DNA from: Gammaproteobacteria bacterium
Lineage (GTDB): Bacteria > Pseudomonadota > Gammaproteobacteria > SZUA-229
Reading direction: 5' to 3'
Assembly: GCA_015488295.1 (NCBI GenBank)
Contig: WFOC01000078.1
Coordinates: forward strand, 1-37,091
Length of the DNA: 37,091 bases
The translations under genes and the position numbers were made by a program. Positions 7,824 to 17,096 of the stretch are shown here, piece by piece. The notes below the pieces were generated by a model. The model worked only from the letters and a program-made list of their open reading frames with translations. It was not told where the DNA came from and searched no databases. Each line of letters starts with the position of its first letter. The first letter of the stretch is position 1.

Positions 7824-8702
7824 TCAATGGGTAAATTTATCGCGGGTCTGTTTTGCGTGCTGAAAAACTTCCATCAGTTTTTCGCCGTCGCCTGCATCCA
7901 GCGCATTATATAACATATCCAGCTCATCCTTATAGCGCTTCATCATATCGAGAATGGGCTGCTGGTTATTCAGGCAAATATCACGCCACATGGTCGGGTC
8001 GCTGGAAGCGATGCGTGTGACATCACGAAAACCGCCAGCAGCAAAACGAAACACATCTTCGATATCGTCGATATTTTCCAGGCAATGCACCAGGCCGAAA
8101 GCAATCAGGTGTGGCAGATGGCTGGTTGCTGCCAGCACTTTATCGTGGTGCTCTGCATCCATGGTTTCGACATCTGCGCCGGCCTGTTGCCACAGTTCGG
8201 TCACCAGCCTGATGGCATCGTCGTCCGTCTTTTCGGTAGGTGTCAGAATTACCCGGCGATTGTTATACAACTCGGCAAAAGCCGCTGCCGGACCGCTGTT
8301 TTCGGTGCCGGCAATCGGGTGGCCGGCAACAAAACGGCCGGGATTAAAGGTGAATATTTTTTCCGCCAGCTGCAGCACCTGCTGCTTGGAACTGCCGGCA
8401 TCGGTGATCACTGCTTTTTCATTAGCCGCCTGTTTCAAACCGGTGGCGATTTTTTCAAAAACGTCTGCCATCGCACCCAGCGGCACCGAAACAAAAACCA
8501 GATCAGCGTCTTTTACCGCTGCGCTTATGTCGGTTTCATAGCTGTCGATGATGTTCAGCTGCTGCGCTTTTTGCAGGGTTTCCTCGCTGCGCCCGGCACC
8601 GATGACTTTTTCACAGCCGCCCGCCTGTTTCAGCGCAAGGCTGAACGAGCCACCAATCAGGCCAGTGCCGATGACACATAAATTTTTTATACGGGCTGTC
8701 AT
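7824..8702 (-). CDS. tyrA: Prephenate/arogenate (cyclohexadienyl) dehydrogenase
   Basis: Oxidatively decarboxylates prephenate (and possibly arogenate) to make tyrosine. 292 residues: an N-terminal NAD(P)-binding Rossmann fold with GTGLIGGS at 12-19, then the catalytic helical domain with HPIAGTENSGPAAA, the segment LYNNRRVILTP and HDKVLAATSHLPHLIAF. It is monofunctional: no chorismate mutase domain (unlike enteric TyrA) and no fused AroA (unlike Pseudomonas). Its stop and the start of the next gene abut hisC without a gap (hisC ends at 8703), implying translational coupling. Substrate and cofactor preference cannot be read from sequence alone. Confidence 0.94.
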   Translation of the reverse strand: MTARIKNLCVIGTGLIGGSFSLALKQAGGCEKVIGAGRSEETLQKAQQLNIIDSYETDISAAVKDADLVFVSVPLGAMADVFEKIATGLKQAANEKAVITDAGSSKQQVLQLAEKIFTFNPGRFVAGHPIAGTENSGPAAAFAELYNNRRVILTPTEKTDDDAIRLVTELWQQAGADVETMDAEHHDKVLAATSHLPHLIAFGLVHCLENIDDIEDVFRFAAGGFRDVTRIASSDPTMWRDICLNNQQPILDMMKRYKDELDMLYNALDAGDGEKLMEVFQHAKQTRDKFTH

Positions 8703-9842
8703 TCAGGATTCAAGACACTGCTTTAAGGTGTCGATAAAGCGCTCGTTCTGCGACTGCGTGCCGATGGTCACGCGCAAATATTCCGGCATGTCATAGTTTG
8801 CCACCGGCCGTACGATCACGCCCTGCTGCAATAATCTGTCATACAGCGCTGCGCCATTCTGTTTGACGTTCACTGAAATAAAATTCCCCATGGTAGGCAG
8901 GTGTGCCAGCTGCATGTCATCAAACGCCTGCTGCAGAAACTGCTTGCCTGCATTGTTCATGGCCACGCTTTTTGTCACATGCTCCGTATCATCCAGCGAA
9001 GCGATGGCGGCGCTTTGTGCCAGTAAATTAGTGTTAAAAGGCTGACGCACACGATTGAGGATATCGGCAATTTCCGGGTTAGAAATCGAATAACCGATAC
9101 GCAGGCCGGCCAGCGCATACACTTTCGAGAAAGTCTGCGTCACCACCAGATTGGGGAATTTTTCCAGCCACTGTTTGATCGGCGGGCGCAGGTTTTCATC
9201 CATGTACTCGGTGTAAGCCAGGTCGAGCACGATAATGATGTCCTGCGCGATGCTGGCGAACAAGTCTTCCAGTTGCGCCGGGGTTAGCCAGGTGCCGGTG
9301 GGGTTGTTCGGATTAGCGATAAAAATAATGCGCGTGTTGTCTTCGATCTGCGACAGCAGGGCTTCAGGATCATGCCCCAACGGCATAGTCGCGTGATCTT
9401 CGGCAAAGGCCGGAGCAATGTTGGCCCTGGCACCGACCGCCTGCACCACGATGGGATAAACCGCGAAAGAATATTCTGAAAAAACCGCAGAATGCTGCGG
9501 CGTTAAAAACGCCCGCGTTACCAGTTCCAGAATGTCATTGGAGCCGTTGCCCAGGGTAATATTAGCCGCATCGACCTGGTGCTTTTGCGCCAGCTTTTCA
9601 CTCAGTGCGTAACCACCGCCATCAGGATAATAATTAATCGACGGCAAAAGATCTTTGATCACTTCCAGCGCCTGCGGGCCTGGCCCCAGCGGATTTTCGT
9701 TGGATGCCAGCTTGATCGAGTTGGCAATACCCAGCTCGCGCTCCAGCTCTTCCACTGGTTTGCCGGGCTGATACGGAACCAGCTGTTGCACACCTTCGGT
9801 GGCCAGCTTTAAAAATGCACCTTCAGAAAAAGACGAAGCCAT
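8703..9842 (-). CDS. hisC: HisC-family aromatic/histidinol-phosphate aminotransferase
   Basis: A class I/II PLP-dependent aminotransferase of 379 residues. Key features are KLASNENPLGPGPQA near residue 40, the fold-type I motif IIFIANPNNPTGTW, and the PLP-lysine segment TQTFSKVYALAGLRIGY. Embedded between pheA and tyrA, it most likely transaminates prephenate, phenylpyruvate or hydroxyphenylpyruvate in addition to, or instead of, histidinol phosphate; this is the hisC2 position of Pseudomonas. The start at 9842 (MASSFSEGAFLKLATEGVQQL) lies one base after the pheA stop; the upstream part of the frame is pheA read out of frame. Whether a second hisC serves histidine synthesis elsewhere is unknown. 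Confidence 0.93.
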   Translation of the reverse strand: MASSFSEGAFLKLATEGVQQLVPYQPGKPVEELERELGIANSIKLASNENPLGPGPQALEVIKDLLPSINYYPDGGGYALSEKLAQKHQVDAANITLGNGSNDILELVTRAFLTPQHSAVFSEYSFAVYPIVVQAVGARANIAPAFAEDHATMPLGHDPEALLSQIEDNTRIIFIANPNNPTGTWLTPAQLEDLFASIAQDIIIVLDLAYTEYMDENLRPPIKQWLEKFPNLVVTQTFSKVYALAGLRIGYSISNPEIADILNRVRQPFNTNLLAQSAAIASLDDTEHVTKSVAMNNAGKQFLQQAFDDMQLAHLPTMGNFISVNVKQNGAALYDRLLQQGVIVRPVANYDMPEYLRVTIGTQSQNERFIDTLKQCLES

Positions 9843-9843
9843 T

Positions 9844-10926
9844 TTATAAAACAGCTTTCGGGTAAGAGCCCAGCACGGTGACCATGGCCGCGGCCTTTTC
9901 GATGTCGGTGATCGCATCTCTGACAAGCTCATCATCGCGATGACCATCAATGTCGATGAAGAATACGTAATCCCACACACCTCTGCGCGAGGGTCGCGAT
10001 TCGATGTTGCTCATGCTGATGCCACGGCTCGCCAGCGGTTTGAGCAGGTCAAACAGCGAGCCGGGTTTGTTGTGCACAAACACCAGCAGGCTGGTGCGAT
10101 CTTCACCGCTGGGTGGCGGCAGGTGCTGGCCGATGACCGCAAAACGCGTGGTATTGTCCGGCTCGTCTTCGATGTCAGCAGCGAGAATTGGCATGTCATA
10201 TAACTCTGCCGCCATGCTGCCGCCGATAGAAGCGGCGTTATGTTCTTTGGCCTGCAGCACGGCCTGGGCGTTGCTGCTCATGGCGATGCGTTCAGCGTTG
10301 GGCAGGTGTTTGTCCAGCCACTGCGCGCACTGTGATAATGCCTGCTGGTGAGCATAAACACGCTCAACCTTTTCCAGCGAATCCAGTTGGCTTAACAGGT
10401 TGTGACGAATGCGCAGCGCGACTTCACCACTGATGGTCAGCGGTGATTTCATAAACAGGTCGAGGGTGTGATTGATAACACCGGCGCTGGAATTTTCTAC
10501 CGGCACCACACCGAAATTGGCGGCATCGGCTTCCACCATGCGAAATACTTCTTCGATGCTGTCAACCGACAGGTTTTCGATCTGACTGCCAAAATGTTTT
10601 ACCGCAGCGGCGTGAGAGTAAGTACCCTCCGGACCGAGAAAAGCAACTTTCAGCGGCTTTTCATGCGCCAGGCAGGCGGCCATGATTTCACGAAAAATAC
10701 CGGCGATGCTCTCGTCAGTAAGTGGCCCGGTGTTGCGCTCCATCACCGCACGCAGCACCTGCGCTTCTCTTTCCGGACGGTAGAAATGCCCGGTCTCACC
10801 CTGCTGCTGCTTGACCTTCGCCACCTGCGCCGCGCACGCTGCGCGCTCGGACACCAGGGTCTGAATCGACTTATCTATCTCATCGATGCGTTTTCGGATT
10901 TCGGCTAGTGGGTCGTTGTTGGTCAT
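9844..10926 (-). CDS. pheA: Chorismate mutase / prephenate dehydratase (P-protein)
   Basis: Bifunctional enzyme converting chorismate to prephenate and then phenylpyruvate. 360 residues: an AroQ chorismate mutase domain (1-90, LAEIRKRIDEIDKSIQTLVSERAA with conserved Arg and Lys), a prephenate dehydratase domain (about 92-270, VAFLGPEGTYSHAAA and the catalytic DNTTRFAVIG), and a C-terminal ACT domain (about 280-355, GSLFDLLKPLASRGISMSNIESRPSR split by the Phe-binding ESRP motif). The ACT domain predicts feedback inhibition by phenylalanine. It starts about 130 bases after serA, across a long inverted repeat, and is coupled to hisC with a one-base gap. No leader-peptide attenuator rich in Phe codons is visible. 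Confidence 0.97.
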   Translation of the reverse strand: MTNNDPLAEIRKRIDEIDKSIQTLVSERAACAAQVAKVKQQQGETGHFYRPEREAQVLRAVMERNTGPLTDESIAGIFREIMAACLAHEKPLKVAFLGPEGTYSHAAAVKHFGSQIENLSVDSIEEVFRMVEADAANFGVVPVENSSAGVINHTLDLFMKSPLTISGEVALRIRHNLLSQLDSLEKVERVYAHQQALSQCAQWLDKHLPNAERIAMSSNAQAVLQAKEHNAASIGGSMAAELYDMPILAADIEDEPDNTTRFAVIGQHLPPPSGEDRTSLLVFVHNKPGSLFDLLKPLASRGISMSNIESRPSRRGVWDYVFFIDIDGHRDDELVRDAITDIEKAAAMVTVLGSYPKAVL

Positions 10927-10984
10927 TGAGTTGTCGTAAACAGCTATGTTCTTGTTTTTTATTTTCTCATTTACAAAGGAAAAG

Positions 10985-11047
10985 TTAGCAGTTATCAGCA
11001 GGCAGTTTGCAGCAAAGCTTTTAACTGCCTGCTGATAACTGCCAACT
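10985..11047. repeat. Inverted repeat between serA and pheA
   Basis: Arms of 24 bases with a single mismatch: 10985-11008 (contains AGCAGTTATCAGCAGGCAGT) and 11024-11047 (contains ACTGCCTGCTGATAACTGCC), with a 15-base loop. It could fold into a long RNA hairpin in the pheA leader. The right flank, CTGCAAACT, recalls the segment inside tsaB at 33787. No T-run follows on the minus strand, so it is not a classical terminator. Confidence 0.85.
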
Positions 11048-11057
11048 GCAAACTTCT

Positions 11058-12221
11058 CTAAACTTTACGCGCTTTCAGCACACCTTCGATGGCAGCAAAT
11101 TTGTCGATCATATCTTGACCAATCTCACACTCGATGTCCATCAAAGTGTAGGCCAGGTCGCCGCGTGATTCATTACGCAGGTGATGGATGTTGAAGCCGG
11201 CATCACCCACCGCGCTGGAAATTTTTGCGATCATGTCCGGCATGTTTTTGTGAGTGAGTGCAACGCGTGATTTGCCGCCACGTGGCAATTTCACCGCCGG
11301 GAAGTTTACCGAGTTGCAGATATTACCGTTCTCCAGAAAATCTTTCAGCTGGTCAGCGATCATTATTGCACAGTTTTCTTCGGCTTCCGCAGTTGATGCG
11401 CCAAGGTGCGGCAGAGTGATAACACGGTCATTGCCTTTTAATTTTTGTGAAGGGAAATCACAGACATACGCGTTTAACTTGCCGGCGTTTATCGCCGCCA
11501 GTGCCGCATCATCATCAACAATACCGTTACGGGAAAAGTTGAGGATAACCGCGCCTTCTTTCATGGTTGCGATACGCTGTGCATTCAGCAGGTTTTTTGT
11601 TTCTTCGATCAGCGGCACGTGAAAAGTCACGAAGTCCGCTTCTTTCAATAGCTGGTCAACGCTTTCCATGTCTTCCACATCAGAAGACATTTTCCACGCA
11701 CTTTTCACTGTAATGGTCGGATCATAACCAACCACGCGCATGCCCAGGGCAACCGCCACGTTGGCGATTTCAACACCGATGGCACCAAGACCAACCACGC
11801 CCAGAGTACGCCCGGGCAATTCATAACCAACAAATTTTTTCTTGCCGGCTTCCACCGCCTTGTTCTGCTCTTCGTCCGTGCCTTCGACGTTGGCCGCGTA
11901 TTGCCACGCCTGACAGATATTACGACAGGCCAGCAGCATGCCGGAAATAACCAGCTCTTTTACCGCGTTGGCATTGGCACCCGGCGCGTTAAATACCACA
12001 ATGCCCTGCTCGCCCAGTTTTTCCACCGGCACGTTATTGGTGCCGGCACCGGCGCGTCCAACCGCTTTCAGGTTTGACGGGATTTCCATGTCGTGCAGAT
12101 TTTGTGAACGCAGAATAATCGCATCCGGGTTTTCAATATCGGGGCTGACCGCATAAGTGTCAGCAGGTAAACGGCTCAGGCCTTTATCAGAAATATTATT
12201 GATGGTTTTAATGTTAAACAT
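11058..12221 (-). CDS. serA: D-3-phosphoglycerate dehydrogenase, short form with ACT domain
   Basis: Oxidises 3-phosphoglycerate with NAD+, the first step of serine synthesis. 387 residues: a 2-hydroxyacid dehydrogenase fold with the NAD site GLGAIG (144-149), catalytic Arg231 (NFSRNGIVD) and His272 (LPHLGAST), and a C-terminal ACT domain (about 318-387, AGFNIHHLRNESRGDLAYTL) expected to bind serine. It is the short subtype. The loop between Arg231 and His272 is about 11 residues shorter than in E. coli SerA and reads AYVCDFPSQK, with no obvious equivalent of the catalytic Glu. It follows serC after one small orphan gene, so serine genes sit inside the aromatic supraoperon. Confidence 0.93.
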   Translation of the reverse strand: MFNIKTINNISDKGLSRLPADTYAVSPDIENPDAIILRSQNLHDMEIPSNLKAVGRAGAGTNNVPVEKLGEQGIVVFNAPGANANAVKELVISGMLLACRNICQAWQYAANVEGTDEEQNKAVEAGKKKFVGYELPGRTLGVVGLGAIGVEIANVAVALGMRVVGYDPTITVKSAWKMSSDVEDMESVDQLLKEADFVTFHVPLIEETKNLLNAQRIATMKEGAVILNFSRNGIVDDDAALAAINAGKLNAYVCDFPSQKLKGNDRVITLPHLGASTAEAEENCAIMIADQLKDFLENGNICNSVNFPAVKLPRGGKSRVALTHKNMPDMIAKISSAVGDAGFNIHHLRNESRGDLAYTLMDIECEIGQDMIDKFAAIEGVLKARKV

Positions 12222-12450
12222 TTGTCTATTCCACAGCGTGTATTTTTAATCGATATATTAATTTCTATACTATTGAGTGCTTTGCACGATGTAGAATTTT
12301 CGTCGTGGCAAGGCAAAAATTATCGAGAAAGCGCAGTTGGCACAAAGTCAATGAGCATTTTTAAAGCTTCCGCTCCCTGCTTACGCTCCTTATCTCCTTC
12401 CATGTAGGTAACGCCGCCATGGCAGAAAAAATGCTTCGTGCAACGCTCTC

Positions 12451-12870
12451 TTATTTGTATGACTCGGTTTCTGTTAGCGCCGGAATCACTTTTCCATTCA
12501 ACAGCACCACGTAAACCTGGTACCGTGAATTGTCATCACCATTGACTTTTATCTTGACCAGGTAGTGCCAGTATTTTTCATGGCGTGTCATTTTTTTCAG
12601 CTCAATCTCGTTGACTGTTTCTGCCGCCAGTTCTGCATTATTTTTTTTGTGATAATCATGCACCGCTTTAATGACTTTACTGATGGTCAAGGGCGGCGCT
12701 TCTTTCATCGGGTTCCACTGAGGATAATTTTCAAGATCACTTTCGCGGATGAAGGCAACCAGTTTGACATCATCAAATTGCTCGATAATCTCAATCGACG
12801 ACTGGTACGACTGCGCATTTACCGCAGAAGCCGTGAGCGTTAAAAGTAGTAACAACCATTTGTAATTCAT
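12451..12870 (-). CDS. Unrecognised small exported protein
   Basis: I do not recognise this family. 139 residues with a clear signal peptide (MNYKWLLLLLTLTASAVNA, cleavage about residue 19), so it is probably periplasmic. The mature part is mixed alpha/beta and charged, with the segments DDVKLVAFIRESDLENYPQW, ISKVIKAVHDYHKKNNAE, EKYWHYLVKIKVNGDD and YQVYVVLLNGKVIPAL. The last two look like paired beta strands, as in small PepSY- or cystatin-like folds, but that is only an impression. No cysteines remain after the signal peptide. The start at 12870 has GGAG nine bases upstream. It lies between serC and serA, on the same strand, but has about 170 and 230 bases of non-coding DNA on either side, so it may be a separate unit. 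The 229 bases between its stop and serA show no other feature. Confidence 0.75.
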   Translation of the reverse strand: MNYKWLLLLLTLTASAVNAQSYQSSIEIIEQFDDVKLVAFIRESDLENYPQWNPMKEAPPLTISKVIKAVHDYHKKNNAELAAETVNEIELKKMTRHEKYWHYLVKIKVNGDDNSRYQVYVVLLNGKVIPALTETESYK

Positions 12871-12916
12871 CTGACGTTTCTCCAGTGAGAAAATAATTTC
12901 AGTGTAGGCACTATTA

Positions 12917-12955
12917 AAACGGTGCGCCTGTTTCAAAAAAGCAAGCACCGGTTTT
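12917..12955 (-). terminator. Possible weak terminator after serC
   Basis: In the RNA sense, AAAACCGGTGC and GCACCGTTTT pair (one bulged C) around an 18-base loop, and the 3' arm ends in TTTT. It lies about 87 bases beyond the serC stop and upstream of the orphan gene. The long loop and short T-run make this tentative. Confidence 0.35.
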
Positions 12956-13041
12956 ACGACTTGCAAGTTTTATGTTTTAAATCAGGAGCGACAGCCCTGA
13001 CCATCAACCCGGACGTTGTAACTTACAACTTAAAGCCGTGC

Positions 13042-14124
13042 TCAACCATGATTTCGCTCAAATTCCTGCATGAAAGCGATCAGCGCATCAACACCTTCTT
13101 CCGGCATGGCGTTATAGATACTGGCACGCATACCACCGACAGAGCGATGACCTTTTAATGTCACCAGACCTTTGGCTGCGGCCTGCTCGATAAACGTGGC
13201 ATCGAGGTCGGCATTGGCCAGGATAAACGGCACGTTCATCCACGAGCGGTATTGCACATCAACCGGATTGCTGAAAAATGCAGAATCATCAATCGCTTTA
13301 TAAAGTTTTTCAGCCTTGCGCCTGTTGATTGCTTCAATGGCAGACATGCCGCCTTTTTTCAGCCCCCAGGCAAAAACCAGCCCCGCCAGATACCAGCTGT
13401 AGGTCGGCGGCGTGTTGTACATGGAGTCGTTATCAGCAAATGTTTTGTAATCGAACATGACCGGCATGCTGGCATCGGCATTGCCGATTAAATCTTCACG
13501 CACGATGACGATGGTCAGACCGGCCGGGCCGATGTTTTTCTGTGCGCCGGCGTAGATGATGCCGAATTTGGAAACATCGATCTTGCGTGACAGGATGGTT
13601 GAAGACATATCCGCCACCAGCGGTACATCACCGGTATCCGGAATGTAATCGAACTCCACACCGACGATAGTCTCGTTAGGTGTGTAATGCACGTAAGCGG
13701 CATCTGGATCAAATTTCAGGCTGGCTTCATCCGGCACAGTGGTGAATTTGCTGTCCGTGGTATCGGCCACCAGATTCACATTGCAAAAACGTCTGGCTTC
13801 GGCCACGGCTTTTTTTGACCATTGGCCGGTCAAAAGATAATCGGCGGATTTCTTGCCGTTGAGCAGATTGATCGGCACCATGGCAAACTGGCTGCTGGCA
13901 CCGCCCTGCAGGAACAACACTTTATAGTTATCTGGAACATCCATCAGCTCACGCAGATCCGCCTCGGCTTTTGCTGCGATAGACATATAGTCTTTACCGC
14001 GATGGCTCATCTCCATCACCGACATGCCTGAACCGTTCCAGTCCAGCATTTCTGCCTGTGCCTGTTCTAATACTTCTGTGGGCAGCGCAGCCGGACCCGC
14101 ACTAAAATTATATACTCTGCTCAT
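13042..14124 (-). CDS. serC: Phosphoserine aminotransferase
   Basis: PLP enzyme making O-phosphoserine from 3-phosphohydroxypyruvate; the same enzyme also acts in pyridoxal phosphate synthesis in gammaproteobacteria. 360 residues, standard length. Starts MSRVYNFSAGPAALPTEVLE. It has LFLQGGASSQFAMVP, the central VADMSSTILSRKIDVSKFG and the PLP-lysine motif YAGAQKNIGPAGLTIVIVR, and ends with KGHRSVGGMRASIYNAMP. The start at 14124 is set by homology; the ribosome site is weak. It follows gyrA by about 150 A/T-rich bases, reproducing the gyrA-serC-pheA order of pseudomonads, with serA and an orphan gene added in between. Confidence 0.97.
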   Translation of the reverse strand: MSRVYNFSAGPAALPTEVLEQAQAEMLDWNGSGMSVMEMSHRGKDYMSIAAKAEADLRELMDVPDNYKVLFLQGGASSQFAMVPINLLNGKKSADYLLTGQWSKKAVAEARRFCNVNLVADTTDSKFTTVPDEASLKFDPDAAYVHYTPNETIVGVEFDYIPDTGDVPLVADMSSTILSRKIDVSKFGIIYAGAQKNIGPAGLTIVIVREDLIGNADASMPVMFDYKTFADNDSMYNTPPTYSWYLAGLVFAWGLKKGGMSAIEAINRRKAEKLYKAIDDSAFFSNPVDVQYRSWMNVPFILANADLDATFIEQAAAKGLVTLKGHRSVGGMRASIYNAMPEEGVDALIAFMQEFERNHG

Positions 14125-14161
14125 AATTGCCTGTTCTTTTAAATGATTGTTAATTGGCTGT

Positions 14162-14178
14162 TGATTGACTATCAATCA
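14162..14178. promoter_or_regulatory. Small perfect inverted repeat in the serC leader
   Basis: TGATTGA (14162-14168), a 3-base gap, TCAATCA (14172-14178), centred about 46 bases before the serC start codon in an A/T-rich region. It could be an operator half-site pair or an RNA hairpin. Nothing else in the sequence points to a specific regulator. Confidence 0.3.
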
Positions 14179-14275
14179 GGAATTCGAGGATTTGCACTTT
14201 GAAACTTAACGACAATCTAGTTTAAATACATCAAATAACTTATTGAATTAAATAAATATAACCCTTACTTACCAG

Positions 14276-16909
14276 CTATTCATCCGTGGACTGATCGGCA
14301 GCGGCATCATCATCTGAAGCTTCACCTTCACCCGCCTCATCAGCAACCTCACCAAGCCTCTCATCGTCACCGGAAAGCACTTCGATCTTTTCGATCTCGA
14401 CCAGTTTTTCACCCCTGGTCAAACGAATCAGACGCACACCCTGGGTATTACGGCCCATCTCGCTGACATCGGAAACCGCGATGCGAACCAGGGTGCCATT
14501 GTCGGTGATCATCATAAAATCATCATCCGCCTGCACCTGCACCGCACCGACAATCTTGCCGTTGCGCTCGTTGGTCTTGATGGAAATCACGCCCTGACCG
14601 CCACGGCCTTTCAGCGGGTAGTCATCGACGTTGGTGCGTTTGCCGTAGCCGTTTTCGGTCGAAGTCAGAATCGAACCGCCCGCTTCCACCTTGATCATGG
14701 CAATCACTTCCTGGCCATCACTGATGCGGATACCGCGTACGCCACCGGCGGTGCGCCCCATGGCGCGCACATCAGTCTCGGAGAAACGCACAGACTTGCC
14801 CGAATCGGCCAGCAACATAATGTGATCACTGCCATTGGTAATCACCACGTCAACCAGCTTGTCGTCATCACGCAGCTCGATAGCCTTGATGCCGGATGCT
14901 CTTGGCCGTGAGAAATCGGACAGCACAGTTTTCTTCACCGTGCCGCTGCTGGTCGCCATAAATACGTAATGCTCGTCATCGTATTCACGAATCGGCATCA
15001 CCGCGTTGATGCGCTCGCCTTCTTCCAGCGGCAACAGGTTAACGATGGGCTTGCCGCGTGAACCGCGACCGGCCATCGGCAGCTGATAAACTTTCAGCCA
15101 GTACACCTTGCCACGGCTGGAGAAACACAGCAGCGTGTCGTGGGTGTTGGCGACAAATAATTTGTCGATAAAATCTTCGGTCTTCATCGAAGTGGCAGAC
15201 TTGCCACGACCACCACGGCGCTGGGTGTTGTACACGTCCAGCTGCTGTGACTTGGCGTAACCTTCATGCGAGAAGGTCACCACCACATCTTCTTCGGTGA
15301 TCAGGTCTTCCATGTTGAAATCCAGCTCGTCTTCCATGATCTCACTGCGGCGTTTGTCGCCGAAGTTATCACGGATTTCTTCCAGCTCTTCACGGATGAC
15401 TTCGAGCAGTCTTTCCGGGTTGGACAGTATTTCAATAAGTTCTTTAATAATATCCAGTATCTGCTGGAATTCATTAACAATTTTGTCTTGCTCAAGACCG
15501 GTCAGGCGGTGCAGTTTCAGGTCAAGAATGGCCTGCGCCTGTACGTCTGAAAGATGATAACCGTCGTCTTTCAGACCGTATCTTGGATCGAGATTATCCG
15601 GGCGTGAAGCGCTTAAATCGGCACCCTCGGTAGCGCGTGCTACCATCTCATTGACCACGCCGGCGGGCCACACGGTGCTCAATAAACCGGCTTTGGCTTC
15701 TGCCGGGCTGGCGGAATTTTTGATCAGCTCGATGACATCGTCGATGTTTGCCAGCGCCACAGCCAGACCTTCCAACACGTGCGCACGGGCACGGGCTTTG
15801 CGTAATTCAAAAATGGTACGGCGGGTGACAACTTCACGGCGATGACGCAGGAAGGCATCCAGAATCTGTTTCAGGTTAAGCAGCTGCGGCTGGCCTTCGA
15901 CCAGCGCCACCATGTTGATGCCAAAAGCGGTCTGCATCGCAGTCTGCGAGAATAAATTGTTGAGCAGCACATCCGCTGCTTCACCGCGTTTGACTTCGAT
16001 GACAATGCGCATGCCGTCCTTGTCGGACTCGTCACGCAGCGCAGAAATGCCTTCGATACGTTTTTCTTTCACCAGCTCGGCGATGCGTTCGATCAGGCGC
16101 GCCTTGTTGACCTGGTAGGGCAATTCGGTGACGATGATGGCCTGCCTGCCTTTTTTGTCTTCGACGATCTCGGCGCGCGAACGCATCACCATGCGGCCAC
16201 GACCCGTTTTGTACGCCTGACGGATGCCTTTCACGCCATTGATGAAAGCGGCCGTCGGCAGATCCGGTGCCGGAATATGCTGCATCAGTTCATCGATGGA
16301 CAGGTCCGGGTTTTCGATCAATGCCAGACAGGCGCTGATGACTTCGCCCAGATTATGCGGTGGCATGTTGGTCGCCATGCCCACCGCGATGCCGGTAGAG
16401 CCGTTAACCAGCATGTTGGGAACACGTGTTGGCAGAACCACAGGTTCCGATTCGGAGCCATCGTAGTTTTCTGCAAAGTCGACAGTTTCCTTATCCAGAT
16501 CAGCCAGCAACTCGTGTGCGATTTTTGACATGCGCACTTCGGTGTAACGCATGGCGGCGGGCGCATCGCCATCGACCGAACCAAAGTTACCCTGGCCATC
16601 GACCAGCATGTAACGCAAGGAGAACGGCTGCGCCATACGTACGATGGTGTCGTACACCGCAGTGTCGCCGTGCGGGTGGTATTTACCGATGACATCACCG
16701 ACCACACGCGCGGATTTTTTATAGGGTTTGTTAAAATCGTTACCCAGTACACTCATGGCGTATAACACGCGGCGGTGTACTGGTTTAAGACCGTCTCTAA
16801 CGTCTGGCAGCGCACGCCCGACAATTACACTCATGGCGTAATCCAGATAGGATTGACGCATTTCGTCTTCGAGATTTACCGGGGATATTTCTTTTGCAAA
16901 TTCAGTCAT
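14276..16909 (-). CDS. gyrA: DNA gyrase subunit A
   Basis: The cleaving/rejoining subunit of DNA gyrase, which introduces negative supercoils with GyrB. 877 residues, near the E. coli length. Catalytic Tyr122 lies in [10 protein letters not shown]. The quinolone-resistance region reads [11 protein letters not shown], with Thr83 and Asp87. The GyrA box [11 protein letters not shown] needed for DNA wrapping is present. Six C-terminal beta-pinwheel blades follow, each recognisable by repeats such as [20 protein letters not shown] and [20 protein letters not shown], and the tail is acidic (Asp/Glu-rich, [12 protein letters not shown]). No clear Shine-Dalgarno precedes the ATG. It is the first gene of the aromatic/serine supraoperon in transcription order. 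Confidence 0.98.
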   Translation of the reverse strand: MTEFAKEISPVNLEDEMRQSYLDYAMSVIVGRALPDVRDGLKPVHRRVLYAMSVLGNDFNKPYKKSARVVGDVIGKYHPHGDTAVYDTIVRMAQPFSLRYMLVDGQGNFGSVDGDAPAAMRYTEVRMSKIAHELLADLDKETVDFAENYDGSESEPVVLPTRVPNMLVNGSTGIAVGMATNMPPHNLGEVISACLALIENPDLSIDELMQHIPAPDLPTAAFINGVKGIRQAYKTGRGRMVMRSRAEIVEDKKGRQAIIVTELPYQVNKARLIERIAELVKEKRIEGISALRDESDKDGMRIVIEVKRGEAADVLLNNLFSQTAMQTAFGINMVALVEGQPQLLNLKQILDAFLRHRREVVTRRTIFELRKARARAHVLEGLAVALANIDDVIELIKNSASPAEAKAGLLSTVWPAGVVNEMVARATEGADLSASRPDNLDPRYGLKDDGYHLSDVQAQAILDLKLHRLTGLEQDKIVNEFQQILDIIKELIEILSNPERLLEVIREELEEIRDNFGDKRRSEIMEDELDFNMEDLITEEDVVVTFSHEGYAKSQQLDVYNTQRRGGRGKSATSMKTEDFIDKLFVANTHDTLLCFSSRGKVYWLKVYQLPMAGRGSRGKPIVNLLPLEEGERINAVMPIREYDDEHYVFMATSSGTVKKTVLSDFSRPRASGIKAIELRDDDKLVDVVITNGSDHIMLLADSGKSVRFSETDVRAMGRTAGGVRGIRISDGQEVIAMIKVEAGGSILTSTENGYGKRTNVDDYPLKGRGGQGVISIKTNERNGKIVGAVQVQADDDFMMITDNGTLVRIAVSDVSEMGRNTQGVRLIRLTRGEKLVEIEKIEVLSGDDERLGEVADEAGEGEASDDDAAADQSTDE

Positions 16910-16988
16910 TTAGAGACGTGTATCAGGTTCCATTGGTGGCTTTTACCGCAACAGGTCAAGCTTTGTAAACGAGCCTGTTTTTGGTAAA

Positions 16989-17018
16989 AAAATAGCGCAT
17001 TAATATGCGTCTTGTTAA
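16989..17018 (-). promoter_or_regulatory. Candidate gyrA promoter
   Basis: On the minus strand TTAACA (17018-17013, 5/6 match to the -35 consensus), an 18-base spacer, then TATTTT (16994-16989, 4/6 match to -10). The spacer contains the inverted repeat CGCAT-TAAT-ATGCG (16996-17009). A start about 70 bases before the gyrA ATG would follow. Based on consensus only. Confidence 0.3.
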
Positions 17019-17096
17019 GTGCCTGATATTAACACAACTACGCGCTTTCCGGGCAGTGTGTTTATGTTTTTTTCGCAGATAAGGGGGGAGTAATAC

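Noticed and set aside
8703-9980. Longer hisC beginning MCGITYSSS
   Set aside because: The first 46 codons are pheA coding sequence out of frame; homology begins at MASSFSEGAF.
12222-12407. 61-codon plus-strand frame upstream of serA
   Set aside because: Weak composition, no homology recognised and no ribosome site; treated as non-coding.
14276-16909. Thr83 of GyrA as an acquired quinolone-resistance change
   Set aside because: Thr at this position is normal in several gammaproteobacteria such as Pseudomonas, and Asp87 is unchanged.
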